Below the pieces are notes generated by a model. That model worked only from the letters and a program-made list of their open reading frames with translations, did not search any database and was not told the DNA's origin. Both the position numbers and the translations under genes were made by a program. A stretch of 64,000 bases of DNA from NCBI GenBank assembly GCA_021833825.1, contig JAKBEL010000017.1:27566-91565 (forward strand), written 5' to 3'. The stretch's first letter is position 1. The number at the start of each line of letters is the position of its first letter. Origin of the DNA: a bacterium (GTDB lineage: Bacteria > Babelota > Babeliae > Babelales > Vermiphilaceae). Below, piece after piece: positions 26,880-35,256 of the stretch.

Positions 26880-27608
26880 TTAATTATGTAATTTCTTTAA
26901 CTTCCAGAGCGAACGCAACATGCCAATTCCACTACTAAATGTCTGTAGCTTGCTTCCCACTTTATCGGTCCATACTGTTGGGACTTCAATTACATCAAAG
27001 CCTTGCTTTTTTGCTAAATAAAGGAGCTCAACATCAAAAGCCCATTGGCCTTCACTCATCTGACAAACAACATTTTCAATTAATGCCCTTTTAAATAACT
27101 TTGCACCACATTGAGCATCTGCATAGCGCAATCCAAAAAGAAGACGAACCATCTGATTATAGATAAGTTTGCGTCCCCATTTTTTAATCAATGGGCGTGG
27201 CGGATATATTTCAGATGCGGGCATATAACGACTAGCAATCACACCATCATGACGATCAATCTCTTGATATAATTCATAGAAATAGTACGGCTCTGTTGCC
27301 ATATCTGCATCCACAAAACCTATATAGTCATTAGATCTTGATAGAGCATCTTTAAAACCGGCAATAATAGCAAGCCCTTTGCCAGCCTCTTTTAGATCAA
27401 GGATACGAATCTCGCTTCCACATGAAACCATAATCTGCTGAACGACACTTGCAGTATTATCATTGCAACCATTTAAAACAACTAAAATCTCAAAATCAAT
27501 CTTCTCTTGATCTTGCAACCCCTTAAAATAATGATAATACTCGCGCAAGGTATCACCTATACGATGCTCTTCATTGTGCGCAGGAATAATAATACTAATT
27601 TTATTCAT
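26880..27608 (-). CDS. GT2 glycosyltransferase, dolichyl-phosphate-glucose synthase-like
   Basis: This 242-residue protein begins SIIIPAHNEEHRIGDTL and carries FVDADMATEPYYF, the metal-binding DXD of dolichyl/polyprenyl-phosphate sugar synthases, with ADAQCGAKLFKR and FDVELLYLAKKQG further on. It lacks C-terminal membrane helices, as some bacterial forms do. It likely transfers a hexose to undecaprenyl phosphate, providing donors for GT39-type enzymes such as the one at 17237. It is the first gene of the operon that ends at 22661. Confidence 0.82.
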   Translation of the reverse strand: MNKISIIIPAHNEEHRIGDTLREYYHYFKGLQDQEKIDFEILVVLNGCNDNTASVVQQIMVSCGSEIRILDLKEAGKGLAIIAGFKDALSRSNDYIGFVDADMATEPYYFYELYQEIDRHDGVIASRYMPASEIYPPRPLIKKWGRKLIYNQMVRLLFGLRYADAQCGAKLFKRALIENVVCQMSEGQWAFDVELLYLAKKQGFDVIEVPTVWTDKVGSKLQTFSSGIGMLRSLWKLKKLHN

Positions 27609-27746
27609 AATCTCTTTATAACAGATGGTTTTCTTGTTGAGTATACCATATAAGTTCTAAAGCACATCTAAAAGATAGAATTATTGCTATACCCTTTCTA
27701 GACATTCTATACTATCATTAAGGCTTTTTAAAAATAGGGAGATCTC

Positions 27747-28172
27747 ATGAAATATATATGTTATAGCATAATCATTCTAACAATGCAGACAGCTCGTGGT
27801 GAAAATTTAACTGGCGAACAGACGCCAGCGGGCGAGCTCCACCTTGCATTTGAAGAACAAAAACCAACAACGATTCTTAAAAAATGTGCTACTGTATCTC
27901 ATGAACCAATACTCACTCCTATAGGAGTTATAAATCCCTTTTTAGAGTGTTTGAATGGAAACTCTGAGATGAGCAACTATATATCTGCAGAAGATCAACA
28001 AAGGCCGCCTGAACTAAATCCATCTTTTGCACAAGAGGAGAGCCAACCCGTCAAGAGTGGCTCTTTTGATGCTAATGCTGCAGACCCTACTGAAACTTCT
28101 GATGAATTACATGATGATGAGATAAAAGAGTTTCTACAGATGGTTGAAAATAATAATCAACCTGTTATTTAA
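27747..28172 (+). CDS. Small secreted acidic protein
   Basis: This 141-residue protein has an N-terminal hydrophobic segment (YICYSIIILTMQTARG) and a mature part rich in Glu, Pro and Asn, likely disordered. The ending HDDEIKEFLQMVENNNQPVI is acidic. No family is recognised. The stop codon overlaps the stop of the convergent gene by a few bases. It could be an exported effector or simply lineage-specific. Confidence 0.5.
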   Translation: MKYICYSIIILTMQTARGENLTGEQTPAGELHLAFEEQKPTTILKKCATVSHEPILTPIGVINPFLECLNGNSEMSNYISAEDQQRPPELNPSFAQEESQPVKSGSFDANAADPTETSDELHDDEIKEFLQMVENNNQPVI

Positions 28173-29356
28173 ACCTGCTTGTAAATCTCTTCAAAAACCG
28201 TGCGCCATCGATTGATCATCTCCTCCTTATGCTGATGCGCAAATGCGATAATCTTTTTCTTCATTGCATCATAATCGGTTGTCTCAATTTTATGCTTAAG
28301 ATCTTCCCAGGAATCATAATAGACAATAAGATCTTTATGCTCAGCAGAATACCATTCACACAACTCATAAAGACGACTGCCCAGAACATAAGGATGGCCT
28401 GAAACAGGAGCTTTTGAACGGTTTAGCTCCTCCATAAAATCTATTGATGGCAAGAAATGGACTAAACCCCGTTGAAAATTCTCAAACATAGCAATATTCA
28501 ACCATGCACCATAAATAAAGAATATGACGCCTTTGAAATCCTTTATATCATGAGAACCATTATATTGCCCACTGTAATATGGAATGCTAAGCTCATCACA
28601 CTTACTCTTTACAAAAGAAAGCTCTCTTTGATTAAGGCGTGGATAGATAAGCATAGTATTTTTTTTATCAACTGACAGCGGAACCGATTTGTCCGTATGA
28701 GCATAGCGCTCTCTCTCTTCAACTGCACCAATAGGCTTAATAGTAAAGGTGTTCAAAAATACTTTTTTTGTATAGGCATAGTACCATTCATACGGCGAAT
28801 AAGGAATTATAAATACATTTTTTTGCTTTGTTGCTTTACGAAACAACTCGTGATATTCAGGATCAGGAAATTCACTCGGATAATGACAATAATCAAAGCG
28901 ATTACAGATCCATATCAATAACGGTTTTTTCCAATCATTTTGTAAAAATATACGGCTTAAAGGTGCTGTGTCTGTAATCCAGATAATATCAAAAGTATTA
29001 AAATAATCTTTATGTTTTTCCCAAATGCGCTGGGCACGATCTGGCAACATATTGTAGACTTCCAGACCACTATTACAACCCTCAAATTCTACCAAAGGTC
29101 TATCAAAGACATACCATGGAGTAACATCTAAATCCAATTTTCTTGCTATATCTTCAACCTCCTTAATACATCCCAAATGGAAACTGAGATGTAATATTTT
29201 TGGTCGTTTTGTTACCTCTTTAATATCACTTTTAGCCTCTTTCTGAATAATCATCTCTCTTTTAATGCTCTGTTGACGTTGTTGCTTAAACCACGGCTCC
29301 GCTACAATAAAACTTGTTACAATAGAAAGTGTTATTATTAAACTATTTTTTTTCAT
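28169..29356 (-). CDS. Exported protein, possible GT-B glycosyltransferase
   Basis: The start is the ATG seven bases after GAGG; it begins MKKNSLIITLSIVTSFIVAE, a signal peptide. The mature 375 residues open with KILHLSFHLGCIKEVEDIA, a first Rossmann-like strand and helix. The C-terminal part (HPYVLGSRLYELCEWY ... DLIVYYDSWEDLKHKI) is like the second Rossmann domain of exostosin-like or CgeB-like GT-B enzymes. I cannot assign a CAZy family. It lies 17 bases downstream of a secreted methyltransferase and opens the exported glycan block. Confidence 0.5.
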   Translation of the reverse strand: MKKNSLIITLSIVTSFIVAEPWFKQQRQQSIKREMIIQKEAKSDIKEVTKRPKILHLSFHLGCIKEVEDIARKLDLDVTPWYVFDRPLVEFEGCNSGLEVYNMLPDRAQRIWEKHKDYFNTFDIIWITDTAPLSRIFLQNDWKKPLLIWICNRFDYCHYPSEFPDPEYHELFRKATKQKNVFIIPYSPYEWYYAYTKKVFLNTFTIKPIGAVEERERYAHTDKSVPLSVDKKNTMLIYPRLNQRELSFVKSKCDELSIPYYSGQYNGSHDIKDFKGVIFFIYGAWLNIAMFENFQRGLVHFLPSIDFMEELNRSKAPVSGHPYVLGSRLYELCEWYSAEHKDLIVYYDSWEDLKHKIETTDYDAMKKKIIAFAHQHKEEMINRWRTVFEEIYKQV

Positions 29357-29373
29357 ATAGATCCTCGTCAACT

Positions 29374-30213
29374 TTAAGATTCATATTCTAGACAATTCAG
29401 ATCAAGATCTTGCAATAACCATAGCCCCATAGCTTTTTTGTCTTGCAATGAAGAATCTTCTGCGGTCGTCTCTCTTATAAGAATAAGAGGCTCAGGAAGA
29501 CTAAATGGCGCTGCTGTTAAATCGTAAGGATAATGATTACCTGGAACAATTGATCTATTTTTACCTGTTTCATGAGTGGTTGCCAATAGAAATGTTGAGC
29601 CACTAGCTTTTAGATTGCGCAAAACTTTACAAACAGTCTGAGCATCTAAATGAGCAAGAACATCTCGGCAAATAACCATATCAACTTTTGGCAATATATC
29701 TTCTGCAAGGTTTAAACACAAAAAATGATGGTTATCATCTGCAAAACACTCTCTATTTTTTTCTATCATCTCTGGAACAATATCTGCTCCAAAATAGAGC
29801 CGGCCCTTCATATCAACAGTTCTCATCCAATAATAATCTCCGCAACCGGCATCTAGAATAGACTCAATCTTGAACATATCAAAAAGCTGTGAGAGCTCTT
29901 GCCTGATAACAGCTGTTGTTCCCAATGTTGAACCCTGACCAGAGCGGGACTTTGTTCCCAACCAAAAATTTTCACGGTAAATTTCTGTAAAGACATCTTT
30001 AATATCTTTATCTTCAAATGCTTTTGCCATCAAACTGCGATGAATCGAAGGCTTTACCATTTCTGCCATATGTGGGTTAAATAATGCATCATCATTTATT
30101 GCATAATCTTTGGCAGGCTCTATCAGATTTTTTTTCCCAGTTCTTTCTAATACCATTACAGCAAAAACATGTTGTAATGACAACAGATACAAAAACAATA
30201 AATATTTTTTCAT
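29374..30213 (-). CDS. Exported class I SAM methyltransferase
   Basis: This 279-residue protein begins with a signal peptide (MKKYLLFLYLLSLQHVFA). The SAM motif is ESILDAGCGDYYWMR, followed by GADIVPE and VDMVICRDVLAHL. It is a clear paralogue of the protein at 53097: FTEIYRENFW/FTDVYMKNFW, SGxGS, ICRDxxxHL and LPEPxLL are shared. SAM must be available where it acts, which for an exported enzyme suggests the host cytosol or a transported pool. The target is unknown; context suggests sugars. Confidence 0.78.
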   Translation of the reverse strand: MKKYLLFLYLLSLQHVFAVMVLERTGKKNLIEPAKDYAINDDALFNPHMAEMVKPSIHRSLMAKAFEDKDIKDVFTEIYRENFWLGTKSRSGQGSTLGTTAVIRQELSQLFDMFKIESILDAGCGDYYWMRTVDMKGRLYFGADIVPEMIEKNRECFADDNHHFLCLNLAEDILPKVDMVICRDVLAHLDAQTVCKVLRNLKASGSTFLLATTHETGKNRSIVPGNHYPYDLTAAPFSLPEPLILIRETTAEDSSLQDKKAMGLWLLQDLDLNCLEYES

Positions 30214-30237
30214 ACATACCCTTCTTTTTAAATCAAC

Positions 30238-31713
30238 TTATCTAAATTTAAATCTCTTTAATGCAATAAAACTCATCGCCAACAGTATCCATCCACAATA
30301 GAATCTTCTTATCTGCGATGTTCCATATGTTCTACTTTTATAATGAACCGGCATATCAATTAATTTTAAATGAAGTTTTGCCGCTCCAAATAATAGATCA
30401 AAATCTCCAAATGGATCAAAGCTTCCAAAAATTGATCGATTACGCGCTATTGCTCTATAATCATCTTTCCAGAATACTTTAGTCCCGCATAAAGTATCTT
30501 TTAATGGCTGCCCTAATAACCAAGAAAAGAGCCTTCCAAAAAAGAAGTTGGCTACAAAATTTAAAAAACGCATAGAACCATCTTCCATATTATAGATCAA
30601 CCGCGAGCCATTAATAAAATCAGCTTTATTTTCTACCAATGCATAATAGAACTTTGGCATCTCTTCAGGCTGTATTGTCAGATCAGCATCAAAAATCATT
30701 AAAATATCACCAATTGCATAATCAAAGCCCATTCTGACAGCATCACCTTTGCCTTTGCCCTTCTGCACATAGACCGATACTGCACGATCAGGATATTTTT
30801 GAATAACACGATAAATCTCATCTAATGTGCCATCATGAGAATTACCCTCAACAAAGATAATTTCTGTAAACTTTCCCAATTGCGGCATTCTTTTTACAAC
30901 ATCTTCAATATTGCCCTTCTCGTTACGGCATGGAACAACAATCGAGACTGTATAATCATCCACATTGCGTGCAATAAACAGAGGACGAGCAATTAATAGT
31001 TGATGCAGACATGCTCTATTAACACCAGGAATATGTTGCATAATTGTATTAAATATGGTTGAAATAAGTGGCAAATAAACAGGCATAAGCATATAACGTG
31101 AGCGTTCGACCACCTGATAATCTGAAAGATAGAGAAAGTTGGCAATATCATCTTGTGTTAACCAATTTTTAAACTCTGTTGGTCTACGCAACCCAAGCTT
31201 CTGTGCAAAAAAAAGAGATGGCTCCCAAATATAACTATAGGTATCTACAATCAGACGCGTTCCTACATGACACAATGGTTTTAGTGATTCAAAAAGAGCC
31301 TGTACATCATAACAATCCATGGTAATAGATGATAAAACAATATAATCAAATGTCTCTTTTTGCGGCAAATCTGCCAATGTTCCAGCATAGAATTGATAGC
31401 GCGGATACGTCGCTTGCGCTTCAACAATAACTGCAGGATCTGTATCAATACCGACACCATAGCTTGGTTTTACCGCATCTAACAGATAACCGTTTTTACA
31501 TTGTAACACAAGAACTCGAGCGCCCTCCGGTATTGCAAAACGATAACATTTTTTAAGTCTATGATGATAATAATGATTTTTTTCAAGCCAATATGAAAAT
31601 GGCTTATCATCTATAATAACTTTTTTAACTACAACCGATTGTATTTGACTCTCTTGAGCAGTATCTTGCTCTTGTACCACCTGCTTCTCTTGATTCATGT
31701 CTCCCCGTTTCAT
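30238..31713 (-). CDS. Fusion of a SAM methyltransferase and a GT2 glycosyltransferase
   Basis: The ATG chosen gives 491 residues; the N-terminus is polar, so this one is cytoplasmic. Residues 55-230 form a methyltransferase-like domain (ARVLVLQCKNGYLLDAV, YGVGIDTDPA). From about residue 255 a GT2 domain follows: VSIVVPCRNEKGNIEDVV, a DADLTIQPEE metal site and LKDTLCGTKVF, as in dolichyl-phosphate-mannose synthases. The C-terminus ends in a hydrophobic segment. Such fusions occur in other bacterial glycan clusters. The glycine motif of the methyltransferase half is weak, so that half may be catalytically reduced. Confidence 0.78.
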   Translation of the reverse strand: MKRGDMNQEKQVVQEQDTAQESQIQSVVVKKVIIDDKPFSYWLEKNHYYHHRLKKCYRFAIPEGARVLVLQCKNGYLLDAVKPSYGVGIDTDPAVIVEAQATYPRYQFYAGTLADLPQKETFDYIVLSSITMDCYDVQALFESLKPLCHVGTRLIVDTYSYIWEPSLFFAQKLGLRRPTEFKNWLTQDDIANFLYLSDYQVVERSRYMLMPVYLPLISTIFNTIMQHIPGVNRACLHQLLIARPLFIARNVDDYTVSIVVPCRNEKGNIEDVVKRMPQLGKFTEIIFVEGNSHDGTLDEIYRVIQKYPDRAVSVYVQKGKGKGDAVRMGFDYAIGDILMIFDADLTIQPEEMPKFYYALVENKADFINGSRLIYNMEDGSMRFLNFVANFFFGRLFSWLLGQPLKDTLCGTKVFWKDDYRAIARNRSIFGSFDPFGDFDLLFGAAKLHLKLIDMPVHYKSRTYGTSQIRRFYCGWILLAMSFIALKRFKFR

Positions 31714-31797
31714 CAACTAAATCTACTTATTGATTGACTAGGTTACACTTTTTTCACCATTAGGCCAAGAGGAAATATGATCCCTATCCAACACTAT

Positions 31798-31827
31798 TTG
31801 ACTTTCAAATTACCTGTATGATATAAT
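31798..31827 (+). promoter_or_regulatory. Near-consensus sigma-70 promoter of the TA pair at 31848
   Basis: TTGACT and TATAAT are separated by 18 bases, and TATAAT lies 20 bases before the toxin start. This is the best promoter match that I noticed in the window. Confidence 0.7.
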
Positions 31828-31847
31828 GGACAATAATAAGGATTTTT

Positions 31848-32087
31848 ATGATCATTATCAATAAAACAAAAGAGTTTCAGGCCTGGTTTGATTCATTAAC
31901 CATTAAAGAACAACTTAAAGTCGAGGCCCGCTTGGAAAGAATTCAAAATCTTGAATATTTTGGCGATGCAAAATCGTTAGGTAATGGATTAGCAGAACTA
32001 CGTTGGACAAATGGTTGGCGTATCTATTTTGTAAAAGTAAAAGCAACAATTATTTTGCTGCTTAACGAAGGAAATAAAAATGCATAA
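31848..32087 (+). CDS. HigB/Gp49-family toxin, truncated by a premature stop
   Basis: The 79-residue product matches the N-terminal four fifths of RelE/HigB-type mRNA interferases (Gp49 family): FQAWFDSLTIKEQLKVEARL, GDAKSLGNGLAELRW, WRIYFV, IILLLNEGNK. It ends at a TAA, but the same frame continues for 17 further codons (to 32141) encoding KKDIEKARILIQKYARD. This is the conserved tail seen in the intact paralogue at 55486 (SQAHDIEIARERL). One CAA to TAA change would explain it. The tail normally completes the toxin fold, so this copy is probably inactive unless the stop is read through. Confidence 0.8.
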   Translation: MIIINKTKEFQAWFDSLTIKEQLKVEARLERIQNLEYFGDAKSLGNGLAELRWTNGWRIYFVKVKATIILLLNEGNKNA

Positions 32088-32415
32088 AAAAAAGACATCG
32101 AAAAAGCGAGAATTCTCATTCAAAAATATGCAAGAGACTAAAATTAATAAAAAGCATATATCAAAAAAATGGCATATCGAAGATGATTTTCTAGATACTA
32201 CCAAAGTTGGTGCTGCATTATTGGAATGTCTTGTTGATAATGATACAGAGACTTTTATTGAGATTATTGATTCATATTTACGCATCAATAAACTTCAGGT
32301 TGCAAAAAATGCACAGTTATCACGATCAACTGTTCATTTAGCTTTATCAAAAAGCGGTAATCCAACACTTAAAACGCTTGCAAAAATTGTTCACGAAGCT
32401 TCATTAAGAAGATAA
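32080..32415 (+). CDS. HigA/XRE-like antitoxin
   Basis: This 111-residue protein ends in a helix-turn-helix: KLQVAKNAQLSRSTVHLALS followed by KSGNPTLKTLAKIVHEA, the DNA-binding antitoxin type paired with Gp49 toxins. The upstream ATG has AAGGA at good spacing. A second ATG at 32128 would remove a Lys-rich leader and would overlap the ancestral toxin tail by 14 bases; I think it was the original start. The last 12 bases overlap the 3' end of the convergent GT6 gene. The antitoxin itself looks intact. Confidence 0.75.
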   Translation: MHKKKTSKKREFSFKNMQETKINKKHISKKWHIEDDFLDTTKVGAALLECLVDNDTETFIEIIDSYLRINKLQVAKNAQLSRSTVHLALSKSGNPTLKTLAKIVHEASLRR

Positions 32416-33219
32416 AAGCATCTGCTTATACCAACCAATGGGATTAATCGACGACTGCTTTCTTGTCTGACTATAATCTTTATCGTCATATGCAATGATC
32501 TTCTTTTCAAATGGTGAGTGCCAATGTTCAAAATGGCAATAGGATGGGCTCAGCTCTAATGTTGGTTTATTGTCTACAAAATACTTATTAATGTGACTTT
32601 CATCATTGGCCCATGCAATATACCCTCGTGCCAGATCAATATCAACCTGTTCAGCTGTCTTGGCCAATAATCGAACAAATTCATCACGTGAACCACCATA
32701 AAATGCTCCCGCATAATACTGACCACCTTGCCCGACATGCACATAGGCAGTTGATAGTGGATTTGATTCATATGGTTTTTGTGGCTTAAAGAGATGAACT
32801 GATAATATAGTTGCAACACGATCTGATAAGATCTCATCACCAACTGCTGCAGCAAACCCCATATCAGCATCAATAGCATAAACATAATCAAGATCGGCAA
32901 ACAGATCTGCATGTTTTAAATAGGTGTGAAATCGCATCATACTATCATATGGCCAACCTAACTGTTTTTGGTAAATCATTTTTGCATGTTGATGTTCAAA
33001 TGGGCTATCGGTAAAGACAAAATAGGTCACATCATGTTGTTGCAAAAAATAGTTATCTGCAGAATCAAGTAATTTTGGTACATACCCTATATATTTTCCG
33101 GTTGCCATAACACAAAGACCTATTCTTTTTTTTTCAAATTGTTTTTGATGGGTTGATATAAACAATCTTGGTGCTGCGATAATCAGAAGTAATGCTATTA
33201 ATAAAAACCATCTGTTCAT
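32404..33219 (-). CDS. Exported GT6 (ABO blood-group type) glycosyltransferase with a DXD motif
   Basis: This 271-residue protein has a signal or anchor segment (residues 4-20) and then the GT6 fold: CVMATGKYIGYVPKLLDSAD, YFVFTDSPF, AIDADMGF (117-119 DAD), QYYAGAFYGGSRDE (about 167-180) and WANDESHINKY (203-213). This follows the vertebrate ABO and alpha-1,3-galactosyltransferase pattern in order and spacing. The family transfers Gal or GalNAc in alpha-1,3 linkage, typically beside a fucosylated galactose. Many bacterial GT6 enzymes have NXN in place of DXD; this one keeps DXD. It converges on a TA pair. Confidence 0.85.
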   Translation of the reverse strand: MNRWFLLIALLLIIAAPRLFISTHQKQFEKKRIGLCVMATGKYIGYVPKLLDSADNYFLQQHDVTYFVFTDSPFEHQHAKMIYQKQLGWPYDSMMRFHTYLKHADLFADLDYVYAIDADMGFAAAVGDEILSDRVATILSVHLFKPQKPYESNPLSTAYVHVGQGGQYYAGAFYGGSRDEFVRLLAKTAEQVDIDLARGYIAWANDESHINKYFVDNKPTLELSPSYCHFEHWHSPFEKKIIAYDDKDYSQTRKQSSINPIGWYKQMLLSS

Positions 33220-33316
33220 TCATAGTTCCTTTACAAAAAGATGTCACTTGGTTATACCTAAAAAAAATATGAGTGACAATAATAAACACATTTAACGTAG
33301 ATTGAATATGCATCAT

Positions 33317-33560
33317 CCGTTCGCCCTGAGTAGCTCTGCAAGAGCATATCGAAGGGTGCGCAACATAATCAAATAAGAAAACAATTGAACTGTAAAGTAC
33401 TATTGAATAAAATAGTTAAGCAATTATAATATTTATCACAATTACAATTCGATTACACATAGAATATCATATACGTTTGACCCTTCGATACGCCTCATAA
33501 GATGAGGCTACTTCCTCCGTCGCTCAAAAGGCTAAGGCGGACTTTGCAGGGCGAACGGAT
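33317..33560. repeat. Dispersed repeat, copy 5 (complete)
   Basis: CCGTTCGCCCTGAGTAGC with the loop TCTGCAAGAGCA and TATCGAAGGGT opens it. An A+T-rich middle of about 120 bases follows, and CCCTTCGATACGCC ... GGGCGAACGG closes it. This is the cleanest full-length copy: two long inverted arms, each with its own hairpin. It ends 63 bases before a methyltransferase gene lacking the signal peptide of its paralogues. The 404-base gap has no other content. Confidence 0.8.
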
Positions 33561-33623
33561 GGTGTTCACATAACTTAAAACGTTAAGATACGTTCACCCT
33601 GCAGAAATGTTAGACTGGTATAT

Positions 33624-34304
33624 ATGTTACAGATCGATAAAAAAAACCTCTTTAATATATTAAAAGAGCTCTTGCCTGACAATCCTATCATCATTGAAGG
33701 TGGGGCTTTCATAGGCAATGACACACTCCGCATGGCAAAAACATGGCCTGATGGAACTATATACGCATTTGAGCCTATTCCAGAAATATTCAACCACCTT
33801 TATCATAACACCAAAGATTATCAGAACATCTATCCCATACAACTGGCATTGGGAACCCAGAACGGCCCTTCTCTCTTTTGGCCTGCTCAAAATCCAAAAA
33901 AAAACAGATCACCTTCACAAGCTGGATCTTTATTACCGCCAAAGGAACGGTTAACATGGTCAGATATCACTTTTTCTGAACCGATTGAAATTCCAACAGT
34001 TACATTAGCATCGTGGGTAAAAGAACAACAGATCGATAATATAGATTTCTTGTGGCTTGATCTGCAAGGATATGAATTACCCGTTATGCAAGCAAGTAAA
34101 TCTCTTATTCAACAGATACCATTTATTTATACCGAAGTTCATTTTATTGAAGCTTATCAAGGACAAGCGCAATATACTGAAATTAAAAAATGGCTTGAAT
34201 CTATTGGATTTACCATGATCGCAAAAGATTTCCCGGAACAACCTGATTGGTTCTTTGGTAATGCATTATTTAGTAAAAATCGTGACCGATTTTTATTTGA
34301 ATGA
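33624..34304 (+). CDS. FkbM-family methyltransferase without a signal peptide
   Basis: This 226-residue protein matches FkbM methyltransferases: IIIEGGAFIGNDTLRMAKTW (SAM motif I), YAFEPIPE, IDFLWLDLQGYELPVM. These O-methylate sugars or other hydroxyls. Two tandem paralogues at 37289 and 38032 have a 20-residue signal peptide before the homologous NxLxxLKxLLPxNPII segment; here the protein starts at that segment. The upstream frame has no hydrophobic stretch, only repeat-derived sequence. It may be truly cytoplasmic or have lost its export signal. Confidence 0.8.
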   Translation: MLQIDKKNLFNILKELLPDNPIIIEGGAFIGNDTLRMAKTWPDGTIYAFEPIPEIFNHLYHNTKDYQNIYPIQLALGTQNGPSLFWPAQNPKKNRSPSQAGSLLPPKERLTWSDITFSEPIEIPTVTLASWVKEQQIDNIDFLWLDLQGYELPVMQASKSLIQQIPFIYTEVHFIEAYQGQAQYTEIKKWLESIGFTMIAKDFPEQPDWFFGNALFSKNRDRFLFE

Positions 34305-34332
34305 ATGTCCTAAATGAACAGTGGAATAATTG

Positions 34333-35253
34333 ATGTTTACACATAAAACATTTCTATTTATACAACTTTATTGCGTGTTACATATCAGCATTAATAACAC
34401 AATGCATCTCAAACCAAATCACTTTCTTAGAAATACCCTCCTTTCAATACTACAAAAAATAACCGATCAAAAAAAATATGTTATTGGAACACAAGAAAGG
34501 AGTGGTATGGGCAGCTCTTTACATGCATTACTTAATCATCTTTATTATTGCGAAAAAAAGGGGTTAACACCAGTAGTTTTTTGGAATGAAAAATCACTCT
34601 ATTACAAGAAAGAAGGATTTAATAATAAATCTAATGTTTGGGAATATTATTTTGAACCACTTTCACCAACTAAGTATCAATTAGGAGATAAAATTAATTA
34701 TAACTCTCCGCACAACTCACACATATATTTCGTGTATCAAAACGCTGCGCATTCCATACGAAAAGATGCTGCTCGTTTAATGAAAAAATATAATATTCGC
34801 CCAAATAAACATGTTCAAACAAAGATCGATACCTTCTACAAAAAAAATATTGAAGGCAATCACACAATAGCAATTCATATTCGCGGAACTGATAAAATTA
34901 AGGAAGAAAAACCTGTAAATCCAAAAAGTCTCATCAAAGAGGCTTTAAAACATGCACACGAAAAGACACAGTTTTATATAGCAACAGATGAGCAAACAAT
35001 AATGGATCAAGCTCTATCGCTTTTAAAAGGAAGAAAGGTAATCTACTGGGATTGTTTCCGATCTTTAGACGGAAGCCCTTTACATATAGGGCAAAAAGAG
35101 CATCCTCAAGCATCACGTGCTCAAGTGGGAGAAGATATAGTTATTGAAATGTACCTGCTTTCAAAATGTGATTTTTTAGTTCGCACTTTATCGAACGTTT
35201 CCAACTTCGTTCTTTATCTTAATCCCGCCATGCCATATATTACCTTACGGTAA
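34333..35253 (+). CDS. Exported fucosyltransferase-like protein (GT23/NodZ-FUT8-like)
   Basis: I use the ATG rather than the TTG one codon earlier. The N-terminal 22 residues are hydrophobic (FLFIQLYCVLHIS), a probable signal peptide. RSGMGSSLHALLNHL and especially AIHIRGTDKIKEE (about 181-193) match the GDP-fucose binding motifs of the alpha-1,6-fucosyltransferase superfamily (HxRxTDK). The C-terminal DIVIEMYLLSKCDFLVRTLS with SN is the third motif. It would move fucose from GDP-fucose to a glycan. Exported enzymes for making GDP-fucose are at 59740 and 60907. Confidence 0.75.
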   Translation: MFTHKTFLFIQLYCVLHISINNTMHLKPNHFLRNTLLSILQKITDQKKYVIGTQERSGMGSSLHALLNHLYYCEKKGLTPVVFWNEKSLYYKKEGFNNKSNVWEYYFEPLSPTKYQLGDKINYNSPHNSHIYFVYQNAAHSIRKDAARLMKKYNIRPNKHVQTKIDTFYKKNIEGNHTIAIHIRGTDKIKEEKPVNPKSLIKEALKHAHEKTQFYIATDEQTIMDQALSLLKGRKVIYWDCFRSLDGSPLHIGQKEHPQASRAQVGEDIVIEMYLLSKCDFLVRTLSNVSNFVLYLNPAMPYITLR

Positions 35254-35256
35254 TAT

